DNA of 64,000 bases from Rhynchosporium graminicola (Eukaryota > Ascomycota > Leotiomycetes > Helotiales > Ploettnerulaceae): assembly GCA_900074885.1 (NCBI GenBank), contig FJUW01000004.1, positions 1,334,225 through 1,398,224 on the forward strand, written 5' to 3'. The notes under the pieces were generated by a model. That model worked only from the letters and a program-made list of their open reading frames with translations, was not told where the DNA came from and searched no databases. This document shows positions 20,551 through 31,465 of the stretch, piece by piece. Positions within the stretch are counted from its first letter, which is position 1; each line of letters opens with the position of its first letter. A program made the translations under genes and the position numbers.

Positions 20551-22771
20551 ATGGCATCTCGGTCTGTAACATCGATCCATAGACTATGGCTGCCTATTCG
20601 ACGCCCTATAGTCAGGCCAATAGCTACTTCTCTGCCAGTGGCTCGATCTATTTCCAGTGGAACGAGTTTTGAGGCCACTGTCAGTCCCCTTTCCCCTTTC
20701 CTGTCACGTGGCCGCGTCTAACCACTTCTCACTTGCAGCTTGACGGTCGAGCACGGTTATCAAGAATGTGGGTGCCCACAGGTGGAATTGCAGCGTCTGT
20801 AAATGAAGGTGGGTTCTGCTTTCACGATTCTAGCTCTGTATGTTAACGATTGCTAGATTCGCATGCGAAGCTCATACGAGCTGGTTTTCTACGCCAGGTG
20901 AGTTTAAATTATCTCTCTTTGATCCTCTTAATACTGATATAGCAGGCATATTCGGGTATTTTTCACATGCTGCCTCTAGGTCGGAGAGTACAGGACAAAC
21001 TCGAAGCTCTTATTGATAAATATATGTTTAAGCTAGGTAGGCATCGAGTCTCTTGCGCTGACCGATCTGTACTAACAAGATCAGGTGCTTCTAAACTAGC
21101 GTTATCTTCAATCTCATCAGAGGAATTATGGGCGAAAAGTGGACGATTAGCAAATACCAGTTCCGAGGTACGTTTAGCCTCCTCTATACCGGTTCATAAG
21201 CACTTGAATACATACGTGTATTTGTATATATTAACATGCACAGCTCTTCCGCTTTTCGGATAGAAGAAATGCGAAGTATCTTCTTTCACCCACTCATGAG
21301 GAAGAAATTACGACTTTGGTATCAAGTACTGTGAGCTCATACAACCAGCTGCCAGTTCGTCTCTATCAGATATGTAGGTCGGATCCAATCTAATGTATGT
21401 CCTTGACTGACTCGAGGAGCGCGCAAGTACCGCGATGAACTAAGACCAAGGCATGGCCTGCTTCGCTCTCGGGAATTTATTATGAAAGATCTTTACACCT
21501 TCGATAACAACTCCACTCTTGCTCTTGCGACATATCAGCAAGTTAAAGAGGTGTATGCTCGCCTTTTTGACGAACTCAAATTGCCGTATCTGGTTGCGGA
21601 GGCAGATTCGGGTGATATGGGTGGTAACCTAAGCCACGAGTTTCATTTTCCAACTTCCAAGGGAGAGGATCACATCATTAGTTGTTCTACATGCGACTAC
21701 GTGGCCAACGAAGAGCTGGCAGAAAGTCCTATTTGTCAGCGCCAAGACGAGGATATCGAGGATGGAACACAATCACTCCCTACTGATGTGCGTGTGTGGA
21801 GAGGAATATCACGAGATAGGCTGTCACTCGTCAATGTATGGTACCAATCGCCAGATACAGTGGTTGCCTCCTCGACTGACGGACATGAAATTAACATGCA
21901 TGCGATAAAGGCAATACTGCCATACTTCGATCCTTCCATTGACGACCCGTTATCGCTCTGGATCAAGTCCCATGAAGTTGCCGCTCCTCAGGTGAAGTCA
22001 GCCCTTTCTGAGTCTCGGAGACTTATCAATCTGGTAGACTCAAGACTTCCCAAATTTGTACAGCGAGCGATTGAGTTACAGGATTCTCGACTACCGATTT
22101 TCCCAAAATTACCCGAAAAGATGCTTAGAAGCATTGAGGTACAATTCTTCGATAGTGATCAGTCCACACAGCGACGTCTTAATCTTCTTCGAATCAGGGA
22201 CGGCGATTTGTGTCCCCGCTGTACAAATGGCCCCTTAAAGGTTCAAAAGGCAATCGAGCTTGGCCATACCTTCTATCTCGGTACGCGGTATAGTGAACCA
22301 ATGTCAGCATCTGTAGCGATTCCGATCGCCGAGAAAACTGATGTAACAGAAAATGTTCCTCTGGAAATGGGATGCCATGGCATAGGCGTGTCTCGCATTA
22401 TAGGGGCCGTTGCAGATACTTTGGCTGACAGTGAAGGCCTCAATTGGCCGCGGGTCATGGCACCTTTTGAAGTCGTTGTTGTACCAAGTAACGAGAACGA
22501 GGAAGCTGCAATTGCAGCCTACGACATTATCAGCAAGACGTCACCCGAATCCGCGGATCTCTTGTTTGACGCTGTTATTGATGATCGAGCCCAACCATTC
22601 GGCAAGAAGATGAAGGATGCGGACCTTGTTGGCTATCCGATCATAATTGTCGTCGGTAGGAAATGGACTGAAGGAGTATGCGAAGTACAGTGTAGAAGGC
22701 TAAAAAAGCGCCAAGAGATTCATATCAGGGAACTTGGAGCTTATATCAGATCTCTCCTGGCCCAGTTATAA
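20551..22771 (+). CDS. AIM10: Prolyl-tRNA synthetase, bacterial type, presumably mitochondrial, 631 aa
   Basis: Exons 20551-20679, 20739-20808, 20857-20897, 20946-21036, 21085-21167, 21244-21373 and 21420-22771; most introns are 46-59 nt. It charges mitochondrial tRNA-Pro with proline. The N-terminus ([20 protein letters not shown]) is basic and lacks acidic residues, as expected for a matrix-targeting sequence. The class II core includes the [15 protein letters not shown] region (motif 1), [37 protein letters not shown] with MKDLYTFD (motif 2, ending near residue 210) and [10 protein letters not shown] (motif 3, about residue 499). A C-terminal anticodon-binding domain follows ([24 protein letters not shown]). 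Residues of about 275-440, between motifs 2 and 3, form an insertion ending in a CPRC-type knuckle before [17 protein letters not shown]. The short fifth-to-sixth exon joins rely on reading phase and conserved motifs. Confidence 0.92.
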
Positions 22772-23400
22772 ATGATCTGCTCGGATAGCAGACTGGCTGG
22801 GTCAGCAACCATCTGCTTCGCCTCCAAACTTCCCCTGGACGACGGAAGACATAGCCTCCTAAATCAAATCGAAACGAACCACATTAGTAACAAGAATAAA
22901 CCATGGTAAGGGTGAAGGCGAGGACAGCATTAGAAGGCAATAAATATCGAATGGGTAGAACACTGGATTCGGACGAGATTTGAAGCGGAGACAGCCGAGG
23001 GACGCTACTTTTAAATTATTAAAGTGCCGCTTGGATTGTAGAAAATATAATAGAAAATCGGTCTAAATTTTTGAAAGATAGCCTGCCAGATCTTAGCCAT
23101 AGAAATGACTTGTGGTCTCGAACATCGGGTAGACGCAACCACTCCAAAATCTAGTAGGCTACTTACTGCTGTACAGGAGAAGTATGGTACTTCAAGATTC
23201 TATTGACATCACTTAAATATTCAAATGTAGGTAATCGCGGTTATACACTTCTGTATCCCTAGACTATCTTATGTATGACTAAGACCTGTGAATAGCCACT
23301 AATACTTCGACAGATGTCGCAAATACTATAACCGATAATATCAGTCAATTACATTATCCTGCTTTCTTACTTTGAACTTCGAAAGAGCTATCAATACCCG
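22772..23400. other. Gene-to-transposon boundary
   Basis: It holds the 3' flank of the synthetase gene and about 600 bases without a gene. Composition becomes steadily richer in AT. CA and TG are still common until about 23400 and then nearly vanish, marking the edge of the RIP-mutated island. Confidence 0.6.
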
Positions 23401-23787
23401 AAGGGGGCTCTATGGCGACGATTTGTTATGAAGCTATTAGGAAGATCTCTACCCTTCAGCAGATAAAATTTACTAATCTAATTGAGCTTTTCTTAAGGGT
23501 ATAGCTTACTAGATGTACTTTCTTATATACTATCTATTACTTTGATATAGTTGCAATACGGGCTTAACCCCTATCGAATAGCAGGATAGAAACTATTAAG
23601 GCTAGTATACTAATCGATAAGATACAAAATATATAGATAAAACTATTTAATTAGTAAGATATATAACTTTAACTCTCCTAGGCTAGTTAAGTACTATAGT
23701 TAGTAATAGCGCTCTTGCTATAAAATAGCGATAAAGAGCTTTTATTACCCTAATAATAGTTACTAGCTTAATTAGCCCTCGGGAAAC
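23401..23787. other. RIP-mutated sequence, unidentified
   Basis: AT-rich, TA-rich sequence with few CA or TG dinucleotides. No repeat boundary or coding remnant could be recognised. Confidence 0.5.
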
Positions 23788-24036
23788 TATTACGGCAGGG
23801 CACAGGGGGTGATAACGTGACTTGTATTCGCCCTTAAGGGTACGCGTAGTAAAGAGAAGAAAAGATAAGAAGAAGAAGTTCTACTCTCGACTCCTTCTTA
23901 AGATATAGCTATAGGGCTATCTAACTAATCTCCCGAGGTTACTAAGGCTCGCTTACTCCCGCTATACTTAAGGGCCTAAGGCCTAAGGCTCCGCTCCTTA
24001 CATGAGGCTCCTTATATATAAGTTATAATATTACTT
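23788..24036 (-). mobile_element. Degenerate solo LTR of the 231-bp gypsy LTR family
   Basis: Read on the minus strand it resembles the LTRs at 45750-45980 and 52358-52588. Shared landmarks, in plus orientation, are TATTACGGCAG, GTATTCGCCCTTAAGGGT and TTCTACTCTCGACTC. The far end, near 24036, is approximate because the second half is badly diverged. No internal region or partner LTR lies beside it. Confidence 0.6.
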
Positions 24037-24123
24037 CCTCCTTCTATAAGGCTTCGTCCTTAAAGCTCGAAAAATCGCTATTTCTCTCTCTCTTTCTTAA
24101 AGAACTATATATAAGCAGTAGCT

Positions 24124-24392
24124 TGCGACGACAACTTACCTGAAGGTCACATGAGTAGGAGGATAGGGATCGAGACCCCAGTTCCCAGGCACCCTAGTAT
24201 AGTTAGCGGCCGACTCGATACAGTATCAGACTAGTATCGATATATATATAAAAGAGGTCTTATACTGTACTTCTCTTCTTCTTCTCTTCCTATCTTCTTA
24301 TTTTCTTAGTAGTAGACTATATAAGATCGCTCTTAGCCTCCCTACTTGTTCTATCCTTACTCGTATACCGCCTTAAGTCTTATATCGTTATA
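24124..24392 (+). repeat. Left LTR, 269 bp
   Basis: Begins TGCGACGACAACTTACC and ends CGTTATA; pairs with 28806-29074. Confidence 0.85.
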
Positions 24393-24935
24393 TTAAACGA
24401 GAAGATCAGGACAGCCGGAGACGGCCTGATATAATATCTCACTAACTGATTTAGTTATTCGACAACTACTCGCATATAGCCGAGATTCCTATGATTGCTT
24501 CAATGCCGTCCGTGCTACACCCTCAGCTCGCACCGAACCATTCACTAGTACCTCTAAATCCTGTATCGTATTAGTATCGGACCAGTACCTAGGGTTCCTA
24601 GGAAACTCACAGCCTCAACGAACTCCACCTCCTTGAAAAGTTTCTCCATAGGCCGACGTAAAGCCTGAGTCTCCGCTAACTACGCAGCAGCAATCTCTAA
24701 CGCAGTTATAGAAGCAGTAGATTTAGTAATACGACAGATTCGATCAATAGCTTTACAAGCAGCTACGATACTATCCCGGTTCGCCTCCGCTTCCTTATCA
24801 CCGCCGCGGGAGAGTAAATCGGATAGAATAGCGCACTTCGTATCGACGTAGTCGAGTAACTATAACGCGTTAGTACAGATAATTACGCTTATCTTTAACC
24901 AACTTATATACTTATAACTACTCTAATATAGAATA

Positions 24936-25060
24936 TGTAATGGTCACGTGGTAGTCGATTGTATATGTACGGTGTTAAGCGTATACTGCCTGCGCAGTAT
25001 ATTGTGATCTTTTGGTCCAGATGGCATAGTTAGTAAGAGCTTAACCTTAACCCCGTTACA
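24936..25060 (+). repeat. Left LTR of the TRIM-like element
   Basis: About 125 bp, ending CCCCGTTACA; pairs with 25402-25528. Confidence 0.8.
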
Positions 25061-25401
25061 GAATATACTGCGCAACCGGTCTTCTAATAGAATACCTCTG
25101 AGCACGGGGCGTATAACGCATATAGCGCGTGGCGCATGTAGCGTAGAGTCGGCCTAGCGCAAAGCGCAGAGCCTAGTATGCTATATTATAGCCTGCGAGT
25201 ACCTCTGAGTACTGAGACGCACGTGATATATTCAAACTGCTTACGTTAAGCTGATAAGGGGTAATAGTATCGACTTCGAGATCTCTCATCTTAGTATATT
25301 ATATTATAACCCTTAGGGGTTTAACGTAGTATATCAGTCGGCGTAGTCACGGCAATTCTTCGGCCTAAGGCGCTCGAGGGCGAGCTTACTAAGAGGGGAG
25401 A

Positions 25402-25528
25402 TATTATATAGTCACGTGGTAGTCGATTGTATATATATAGTATTAAGCGTATACTACCTGCGCAGTATATTATGATCTTTTAGTTCAGATAGCGTAGTTA
25501 GTAAGAGCTTAATCTTAACCCCGTTACA
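25402..25528 (+). repeat. Right LTR of the TRIM-like element
   Basis: About 127 bp, ending CCCCGTTACA; the last 120 bp align without gaps to the left copy. Confidence 0.8.
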
Positions 25529-25531
25529 GAA

Positions 25532-25715
25532 TATCACGGGTGAATAATATATATACAAGGGTTTATAGTAGTATTTAATAAGTTCGATCAGGAGAGAGTA
25601 AGAATCTAACCGGAAGCTATAAGAAAAGGTGCGCAGTACTAAGGCTTAACCGAGCTTTAGTTAGCGAGTCGTACTAGTAATACTAGTATTATAACTTAAG
25701 GGCTTAACTCTTATA
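25532..25715 (-). repeat. LTR, 184 bp (3' LTR in element orientation)
   Basis: Plus-strand start TATCACGGGTGAATAAT; end CTCTTATA. Same family as 27914-28097 and 53204-53387. Confidence 0.85.
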
Positions 25716-25822
25716 TTACTCCCCTCCTCCCGCTTATTTTCTAGCGGAGACTAATAGCAAATAGTTATAGAACCCCCCTATAGTTAATAACCGCATTCTA
25801 TTACTAAACATTAGGCGTTCTA

Positions 25823-26025
25823 CTATTATTATTCGCTTTCTTTATTATAATCCCGCTGTATTAAGCTAGCGCTCTGCTTCTATTATCGCTCGATCCGGCT
25901 AAGACCTTATAAAAGTATTATTATACTTCCTTCTATTATCATTCGCTTCCTTTATTATTATCCTGCCGCATTAGGCTAGCGCTCCGCTTCTATTATCGCT
26001 CGATCCGGCTAAGACGTTATAAAAG
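25823..26025. repeat. Tandem duplication, period about 110 bp
   Basis: Two copies of a unit containing ATTCGCTTTCTTTATTAT, TAGCGCTC and CTCGATCCGGCTAAGAC. The same duplication is present near 53490-53695, so it predates the spread of this element family. Confidence 0.75.
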
Positions 26026-27913
26026 AAGAGACTTTCTACCTTTTTAGATTTCTCTTTCCTTTTCTATATAATAATAATAACTATAGTAAGATAAGTCCCT
26101 CTCTCTTCTTTTATTAAAAGAAAATATTAAAATTCCTCTATTATACTATCGGGATCCGCGCTAAAACTAGCGGAATCAGATATCTCTTATGATTTACTAT
26201 ATCGCCTTTTCCCTATCGGGCTCTAATTATATCGACTAAGCTATAAGTACTATACTCTACCCGTTCTCGAACGGAATCCTAATAAACTTAGTCGAATCGC
26301 TCCTGATCTTATATCTACTATAAGAATAAGAAGAAGAATTACGAGAACTTATAAGTTTTCCTCAGATTCCGCGCGAAAATAATTAGCTTATATAATAATC
26401 TTTAAATCTCTTATATCGCTTACTCTATTTAGACTTATTCCGCTAATACTAATAAGTAAGTATTATATTCCGCTTATCTTTTATTAGCTTATACTCTATT
26501 TAGAAATAAGGCTTACGCTAATCTCGTTAAGGTATTAAAGGCCTAGAAAGCCCTTAAGCTTCTCTAATCCTCTAGTCTTCTCTCTATATAAGTTTATTCG
26601 GTTCTTACTTATTTCTTATTAGTAACTAATATTTTTCAGTCCTTTAGCTTCCGAGGTTACTACTTCTATTATTATTATTATTACCTAATAGGGTTAAATA
26701 TAAGTAATTATCGGACTCCGCTTATCTTCTATTAGCTTACTCTCTTTTAGTACTAGAGGAGTACCTCTAGCTCTCGTTTTAGAACTCCGCTAAGCCTCCT
26801 AGGGACTCCGTAGGAAATATAGCAGAATACGTATCTTTTCTATAGCGTAATCTTCTTAAGATTTTGAAAATCTAAAATTAAATCCTAAAATTAATCTTCT
26901 TTTTCTTTAACTACGATAGCTCGCGCTCCGGCTAGTCGTTATCGCTCTCCTATCTATTCCTCTAGCGAGCCGACTATATCGACTTGCACTTAAGACTTAA
27001 GTAGTTCTGCTATTACTATATAGCTTTAGCTTTCTTTCTTATAGTCTTATACTATCTTTATAGTAGCTACCTTCTAGTAACTATCGCCTCTCTATTTAGG
27101 TAGAGTATACCTCTTTCCGTCTCTAATCTTATATAGCTCTTCCTTAAACCCCCGGAGACTTATATATATATAGCTATCTCTAGAGTAGTTCCTTATTATA
27201 GCTCTATTATTAATATCTAGTGTTTCCTTTCGCTTCTAATATCGCGGAGCCTTCCTTAAGCTTCCGGAGGCTAGCGCTTACGTAGCTATCTACTCCCGGA
27301 GTAGTCTTTCGTTATAGCTCCTTTTATATTATTATCTTCTGGCGTCTTTATAATAGCTACTATTATATAGCTACCGCCTTCTTATTTAAGGTAAGATAAA
27401 CCTCTTTCCTTTCTCTTATCTATTATCGAATAGTTCTCGTTATCCGCGCGTTCTTAAGTAGCTACTAGCTAGCGATAGTCGTTTCTTATATCTTTTAGGT
27501 ATATATTCTACTTAAGCTATTAAATAGCTTTTATTATCCGCTTATTCGTAAGTAGTAACTAACTGATTATTACTATTTTCCTTATCTATTTAGGAGTAGT
27601 TTATACTTTAAGCTACTTTCTACTTTTCTATTCTTATAAAAAATTTTCAGTTACTTTTCTGCTCTTATCTTATAAGTTTAAAGGATAAATTAAGCGTACT
27701 CCGGCTTAAGAATAGCGGAATCTATCGAATCTTTATCTTTTCTCGTGTTCCTAGAGCTTTTCTCTAAGTGCTATTAGTATCGATTCGGCTTCTATTACTC
27801 TTATACTTTTATTATCCTATTATTAATAATTTATTAAAGACTTTATTCCTTAATTATAATTATTCGAATACTAATATAAAGGCTATAGGAGCTAGTTATT
27901 TAATCGAACTTAA

Positions 27914-28097
27914 TATTATAAGTGAATAATATATATATAAGAGTTTATAGTAATATTTAATAAGTTCGATTAGGAGAGAGTAAGAATCTAATCGGAAGCC
28001 GTAAGAAAAGGTACGTAGTACTAAGGCTTAACCGAGCTTTAGTCAGCGAGTCGTGCTAGTAATACTAGTACTATAACCCAAGGGCTTGACCCTTATA
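27914..28097 (-). repeat. LTR, 184 bp (5' LTR in element orientation)
   Basis: Pairs with 25532-25715; the differences are mainly G-to-A or C-to-T. Confidence 0.85.
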
Positions 28098-28805
28098 CAG
28101 AATAATACTAGTAGAGCTTAGAATTAGGCTTATTAAATAAATAGAGAAGTTCTACGACTAGCGTATTATTATACTTTAGCTTAAGGAAAGCGCGAATATA
28201 GCGTAAGTAATATATACGATACGCTGCTGAAAGCGCATCGGCTAGAACTAGTAGAGGTACTATAAGTATCAGCGTTACTGCTTCGTTAGACCCCTGCATC
28301 TTACCTTACTACTATTCCTAACTCTAAAGAAGAGGCAGAACTTACTAGTAATATAATTATTTATTTATTTTAAGATCGATTAATATATAAGATTATAATA
28401 ATACTATTACAATAGTTAGTAAAGCTAACTCCTTAAGTAAACTATATTGCAAGCTAGGAAAGAGTGCTACTTATAACTTAAGTAGTTGTCGTAAATAAAG
28501 AGAGAAGGGTTGTAATATTAATAAACCTCTTCCTTTATATCTCTTACGCCTTACTTAAACTCGCCTCGTTTGTAAATAGATAGAGTAAATATATCTTACC
28601 GCTCTACTTAGGAGCTACAACTAATATAGGGCTATTATTATAATATAACTAGTTAGTTACTATTAAAGAAAAAATTACTATTAAAAAAAATCGCTAGTAC
28701 TTATTACGCGAATTTCGATGAAAACAGTTATAATAAAGACTAGTTTCTAACGCTAAGTAAACGTCTTCCGAGCTTAAGAGTAAGCTCTTCTTAGGGGGGG
28801 GGTAA

Positions 28806-29074
28806 TATAACGATAGCTTACCTGAAGGTTATATAAGTAAGAGGATAGAGACCGGGACTCTGGTTCCTAGGCACCCTAGTATAGTTAGTAGCCGACTTAG
28901 TATAGTATCAGACTAGTTTTAGTATATATATATAAGTAGTCTTATACTCTACTTCTCTTCTTCTTTTCTTCTTATCTTCTTATTTTCTTAGGAATAGATT
29001 ATATAAGATCGCTCTTAGCCTCCTTACTTATTTTATCTCTACTCGTATACTACCTTGAGTCTTATTTCGTTATA
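28806..29074 (+). repeat. Right LTR, 269 bp
   Basis: Preceded by a run of ten or more G bases (polypurine tract); pairs with 24124-24392. Confidence 0.85.
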
Positions 29075-30956
29075 TAGTATCGCAAGGTTACGTTGATCTT
29101 CAGAGTAAGACATAGAGTAGTTGAATGTTATTAGTTGTATTGCAGTATTAATTACTATAGAGAGTTAACTAAAGGTATTATCTAGGAATATCCGCACGGA
29201 CCATATACGTGACTATAGTCACCTGATCTATACTAAGACTTATATCCTCGCAATATACTCCTCTATAGAGATACTATAAAATCAGTAACTTCTACAGGTA
29301 CGAGTGATCTAATTTCTTCTGTAATTAGTCGATTATACTATCGTATGCGTACGTATAGTAATACCCCTAGAGACTAGAACTATACCTCGATATCATATGA
29401 ACTAGATAAACCCTAGGTTCTGTAATTCCTTTAAGATAATTAGCTTTCCTAATTAATATCTATATCTCTTATTCCAGGTATAAAATAGTTATATTTAGTA
29501 TTACTATAAATATCTTAAAGTCTTATAGGCTAAGTAGTTTAGTAAAACCGTCTGCTGCGTTCTCTTTTAAGGGTATATACTAAGGGTCTAAATAACCTCT
29601 AGCGACCTCTTAGCGCAGGTAATAGAATTTAATATCGATATGCTTAGTATACTAGTGTAATTCAGGGTTCTCCGATAAAGATAAAGCTCCCTGATTATTA
29701 TACTATATCTCTATACTCCGAGAGTCTAGCTTATTATAGCCTAGCTCCTTTAGTACTTAGCGTATCTATAATACTTCTCTAGTAAAGGCGCATATAGCTA
29801 TATACTCTCCTTCTATAGAGGTAAGAGCTATAGTAGTCTATCGCTTTGAAATAGCTGAGAAAATACCTCCTATAAGAAAGAAATAGACTCCGGTATATAA
29901 TACTCTATCGATTCAGTTATCAGCTTAATTAGAGTTATAGAAACCTCTTAATTTTATCTTCTCTCTATCTGTAACGTCTCCTTCGTAAGTCGTAGCGTAG
30001 TACTTTATACCTTATAGGTATATAAGTACTCTCTTAGCGCTCGCAAGGTATTAAGGTAATAGATTTATCAGAAATTATAATAGTATAGAGTAGTAGTATA
30101 GTATATCCCAGCGAGTATAAGCTAAGTATTACAAACTACTATAAAGCTATTAATATAGCTTAATTTCTTATAGAGTAGCTACTCCCTTGAATTTAACTAT
30201 AGAAACTTCTAAACTAGTAGCGAAGAGCGTAATAGCGCTCTTATAATTAGTTATTCCAAATCGATCTAATATCTTATCGATATACGTATCTTAGTAAAGA
30301 GAAATCGTCTTCTTCTCTCTATTATATATAATTCTAACGCTAAGGAAGTATTTAGCTAGTCTAGCTAGTAGAATATCGAATATAGTGAGAATCTTCTTCT
30401 TAAGCTCTTCAAGAGCTAGTCTAGCTTTTAAGATAACTAGAAAATTGTCGATATAAGTAATACTAATTATTTTAGTTTCTCAGTTGATATATACGTAATT
30501 ATTAGTTTATAAAGGTATAAAGTCGATAATACCGAACTCCTTACGTAATATCTCTTGCTAGAGGCGTAGAGACTACTTTAGACTATATAGAGCTTTAAGT
30601 AAGAGTATATATTCCTTATCTATAAGTCTATGTCTAAATTATCTATATAATAGTAGCAATTTAACGTATATCAGGGTATCAGCTTCATTATACAAGAATA
30701 CTATTACTATATTAAACTAGTCAACCTCTAAGTCGTACTCCGCCGTAACTACTAAGCTTATCTTCTAAGTAGAAGATTTATAGACTCTAGTATATATCTA
30801 ATCGTAATCGTGACTAAATCGTTACCTATAACCTTAGATTATAAATCTGACCTTATATTTATCGATTTTACTATCTATATCTCTCTTAGTATTAAAAACT
30901 AGATAAGAACCTAGTACTCTATATCCTTTTAGCATATTAGAGCGACTTATAGTCTT
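29075..30956 (-). mobile_element. Ty1/copia relic, 3' half only
   Basis: The minus strand, read through many stops, gives copia reverse transcriptase and RNase H remnants, for example DTYIDKILDRFGI followed by NYKSAIT near 30250-30300 and an EELKKKILTIFDILLARL segment near 30360-30420. A minus-strand purine tract (TATAGAGGAG) near 29250-29275 is followed by what is probably part of its 3' LTR (about 29080-29240). The element is cut at 30956 by the left LTR of the next gypsy. Heavily RIP-mutated. Confidence 0.65.
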
Positions 30957-31465
30957 TATCACGAAACCGGTAAAGTTCTTAGCATCAAAACCGTCTTGGC
31001 ACCAGAATACTAATAGTACTACTATATAGTACGTACTAAACGGGTTTTAGTACTAAAGAGAGAGTTAGTACTACTGGGAGAATATTACTAACATAGTTAT
31101 AATATAAATCAGCGACTAGTACTATAAGCCTATCTGTATTATAATAATAATAATAATATTATAGTTATAAGTGATCTATGATCACGTGATAGAGTCTAGC
31201 CTAGCGGGAGTCCAGAAAATAGAGTCGGACTCTATATAAGGGACTCTCTAAGTAGAAGACTCCTAATAGAGGAGAAGGCCCTATATAAGACTAGCACTTC
31301 TGCTATTAGATAGGAGCTTCGTACTTAAATTCATATAGTAATTAATACCTACTTATAACGTCTTAATTCTAATTGAGAACCGAACTTCTTATTTACTTTA
31401 CTTTATAGCTAATACTAACTGACGAGCTTATATACCGCGTACTAGTTAGAACTAGGAACGTTATA
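30957..31465 (+). repeat. Left gypsy LTR, about 509 bp
   Basis: Starts TATCACGAAACC and ends GGAACGTTATA; pairs with 37216-37715. It shares its second half with the LTR at 44283. Confidence 0.8.

Larger units (their letters stand above)
24936..25528 (+). mobile_element. TRIM-like miniature LTR element, 593 bp
   Basis: Terminal direct repeats at 24936-25060 and 25402-25528 share GTCACGTGGTAGTCGATTGT, CTGCGCAGTATATT and end CCCCGTTACA. The interior is only 341 bp and non-coding, rich in GCGC-type words unlike its neighbours. A purine tract (AAGAGGGGAGA) precedes the right repeat. A 5-bp target duplication GAATA flanks it: 24931-24935, and 25529-25533 (the last two bases of the second copy are shared with the next insertion). 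The first 12-14 bases of the two repeats differ by a 2-nt indel, so the exact left edges are slightly uncertain. Confidence 0.8.
25532..28097 (-). mobile_element. Non-autonomous LTR element with 184-bp LTRs, 2566 bp
   Basis: LTRs of equal length at 25532-25715 and 27914-28097 are flanked by a perfect 5-bp target duplication CAGAA (25527-25531 and 28098-28102). Beside the left LTR, the minus strand carries a purine tract (GGGAGGAGGGGAG) directly before the LTR, so the element reads on the minus strand. The first 1.2 kb of interior matches the start of the larger gypsy at 53204, including a 110-bp-period tandem duplication near 25823-26025. It then diverges near 26905 into 1 kb without recognised pol. 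It is probably a deletion derivative of that family. Confidence 0.8.
24124..29074 (+). mobile_element. Non-autonomous LTR retrotransposon with 269-bp LTRs, carrying nested insertions
   Basis: Direct repeats of identical length at 24124-24392 and 28806-29074 differ almost only by C/T and G/A transitions. A purine run (AGGGGGGGGGG-like) precedes the right LTR, giving plus orientation. The interior is interrupted by the TRIM-like element (24936-25528) and the 184-bp-LTR element (25532-28097). Without these, only about 1.25 kb of interior remains (24393-24935 and 28103-28805), with no recognised gag or pol, so the element was probably non-autonomous. Flanking 5-mers (TAGCT left, TAGTA right) do not match, so the target duplication is unresolved. 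Confidence 0.8.

Noticed and set aside
28108..28299. 63-codon minus-strand ORF in the RIP island
   Set aside because: Chance open frame in an AT-rich relic interior; no domain is seen and it sits between nested insertions.
24119..29079. Target-site duplication for the 269-bp-LTR element
   Set aside because: Left TAGCT and right TAGTA differ at two positions, one of which is not a C-to-T or G-to-A change, so no duplication is claimed.
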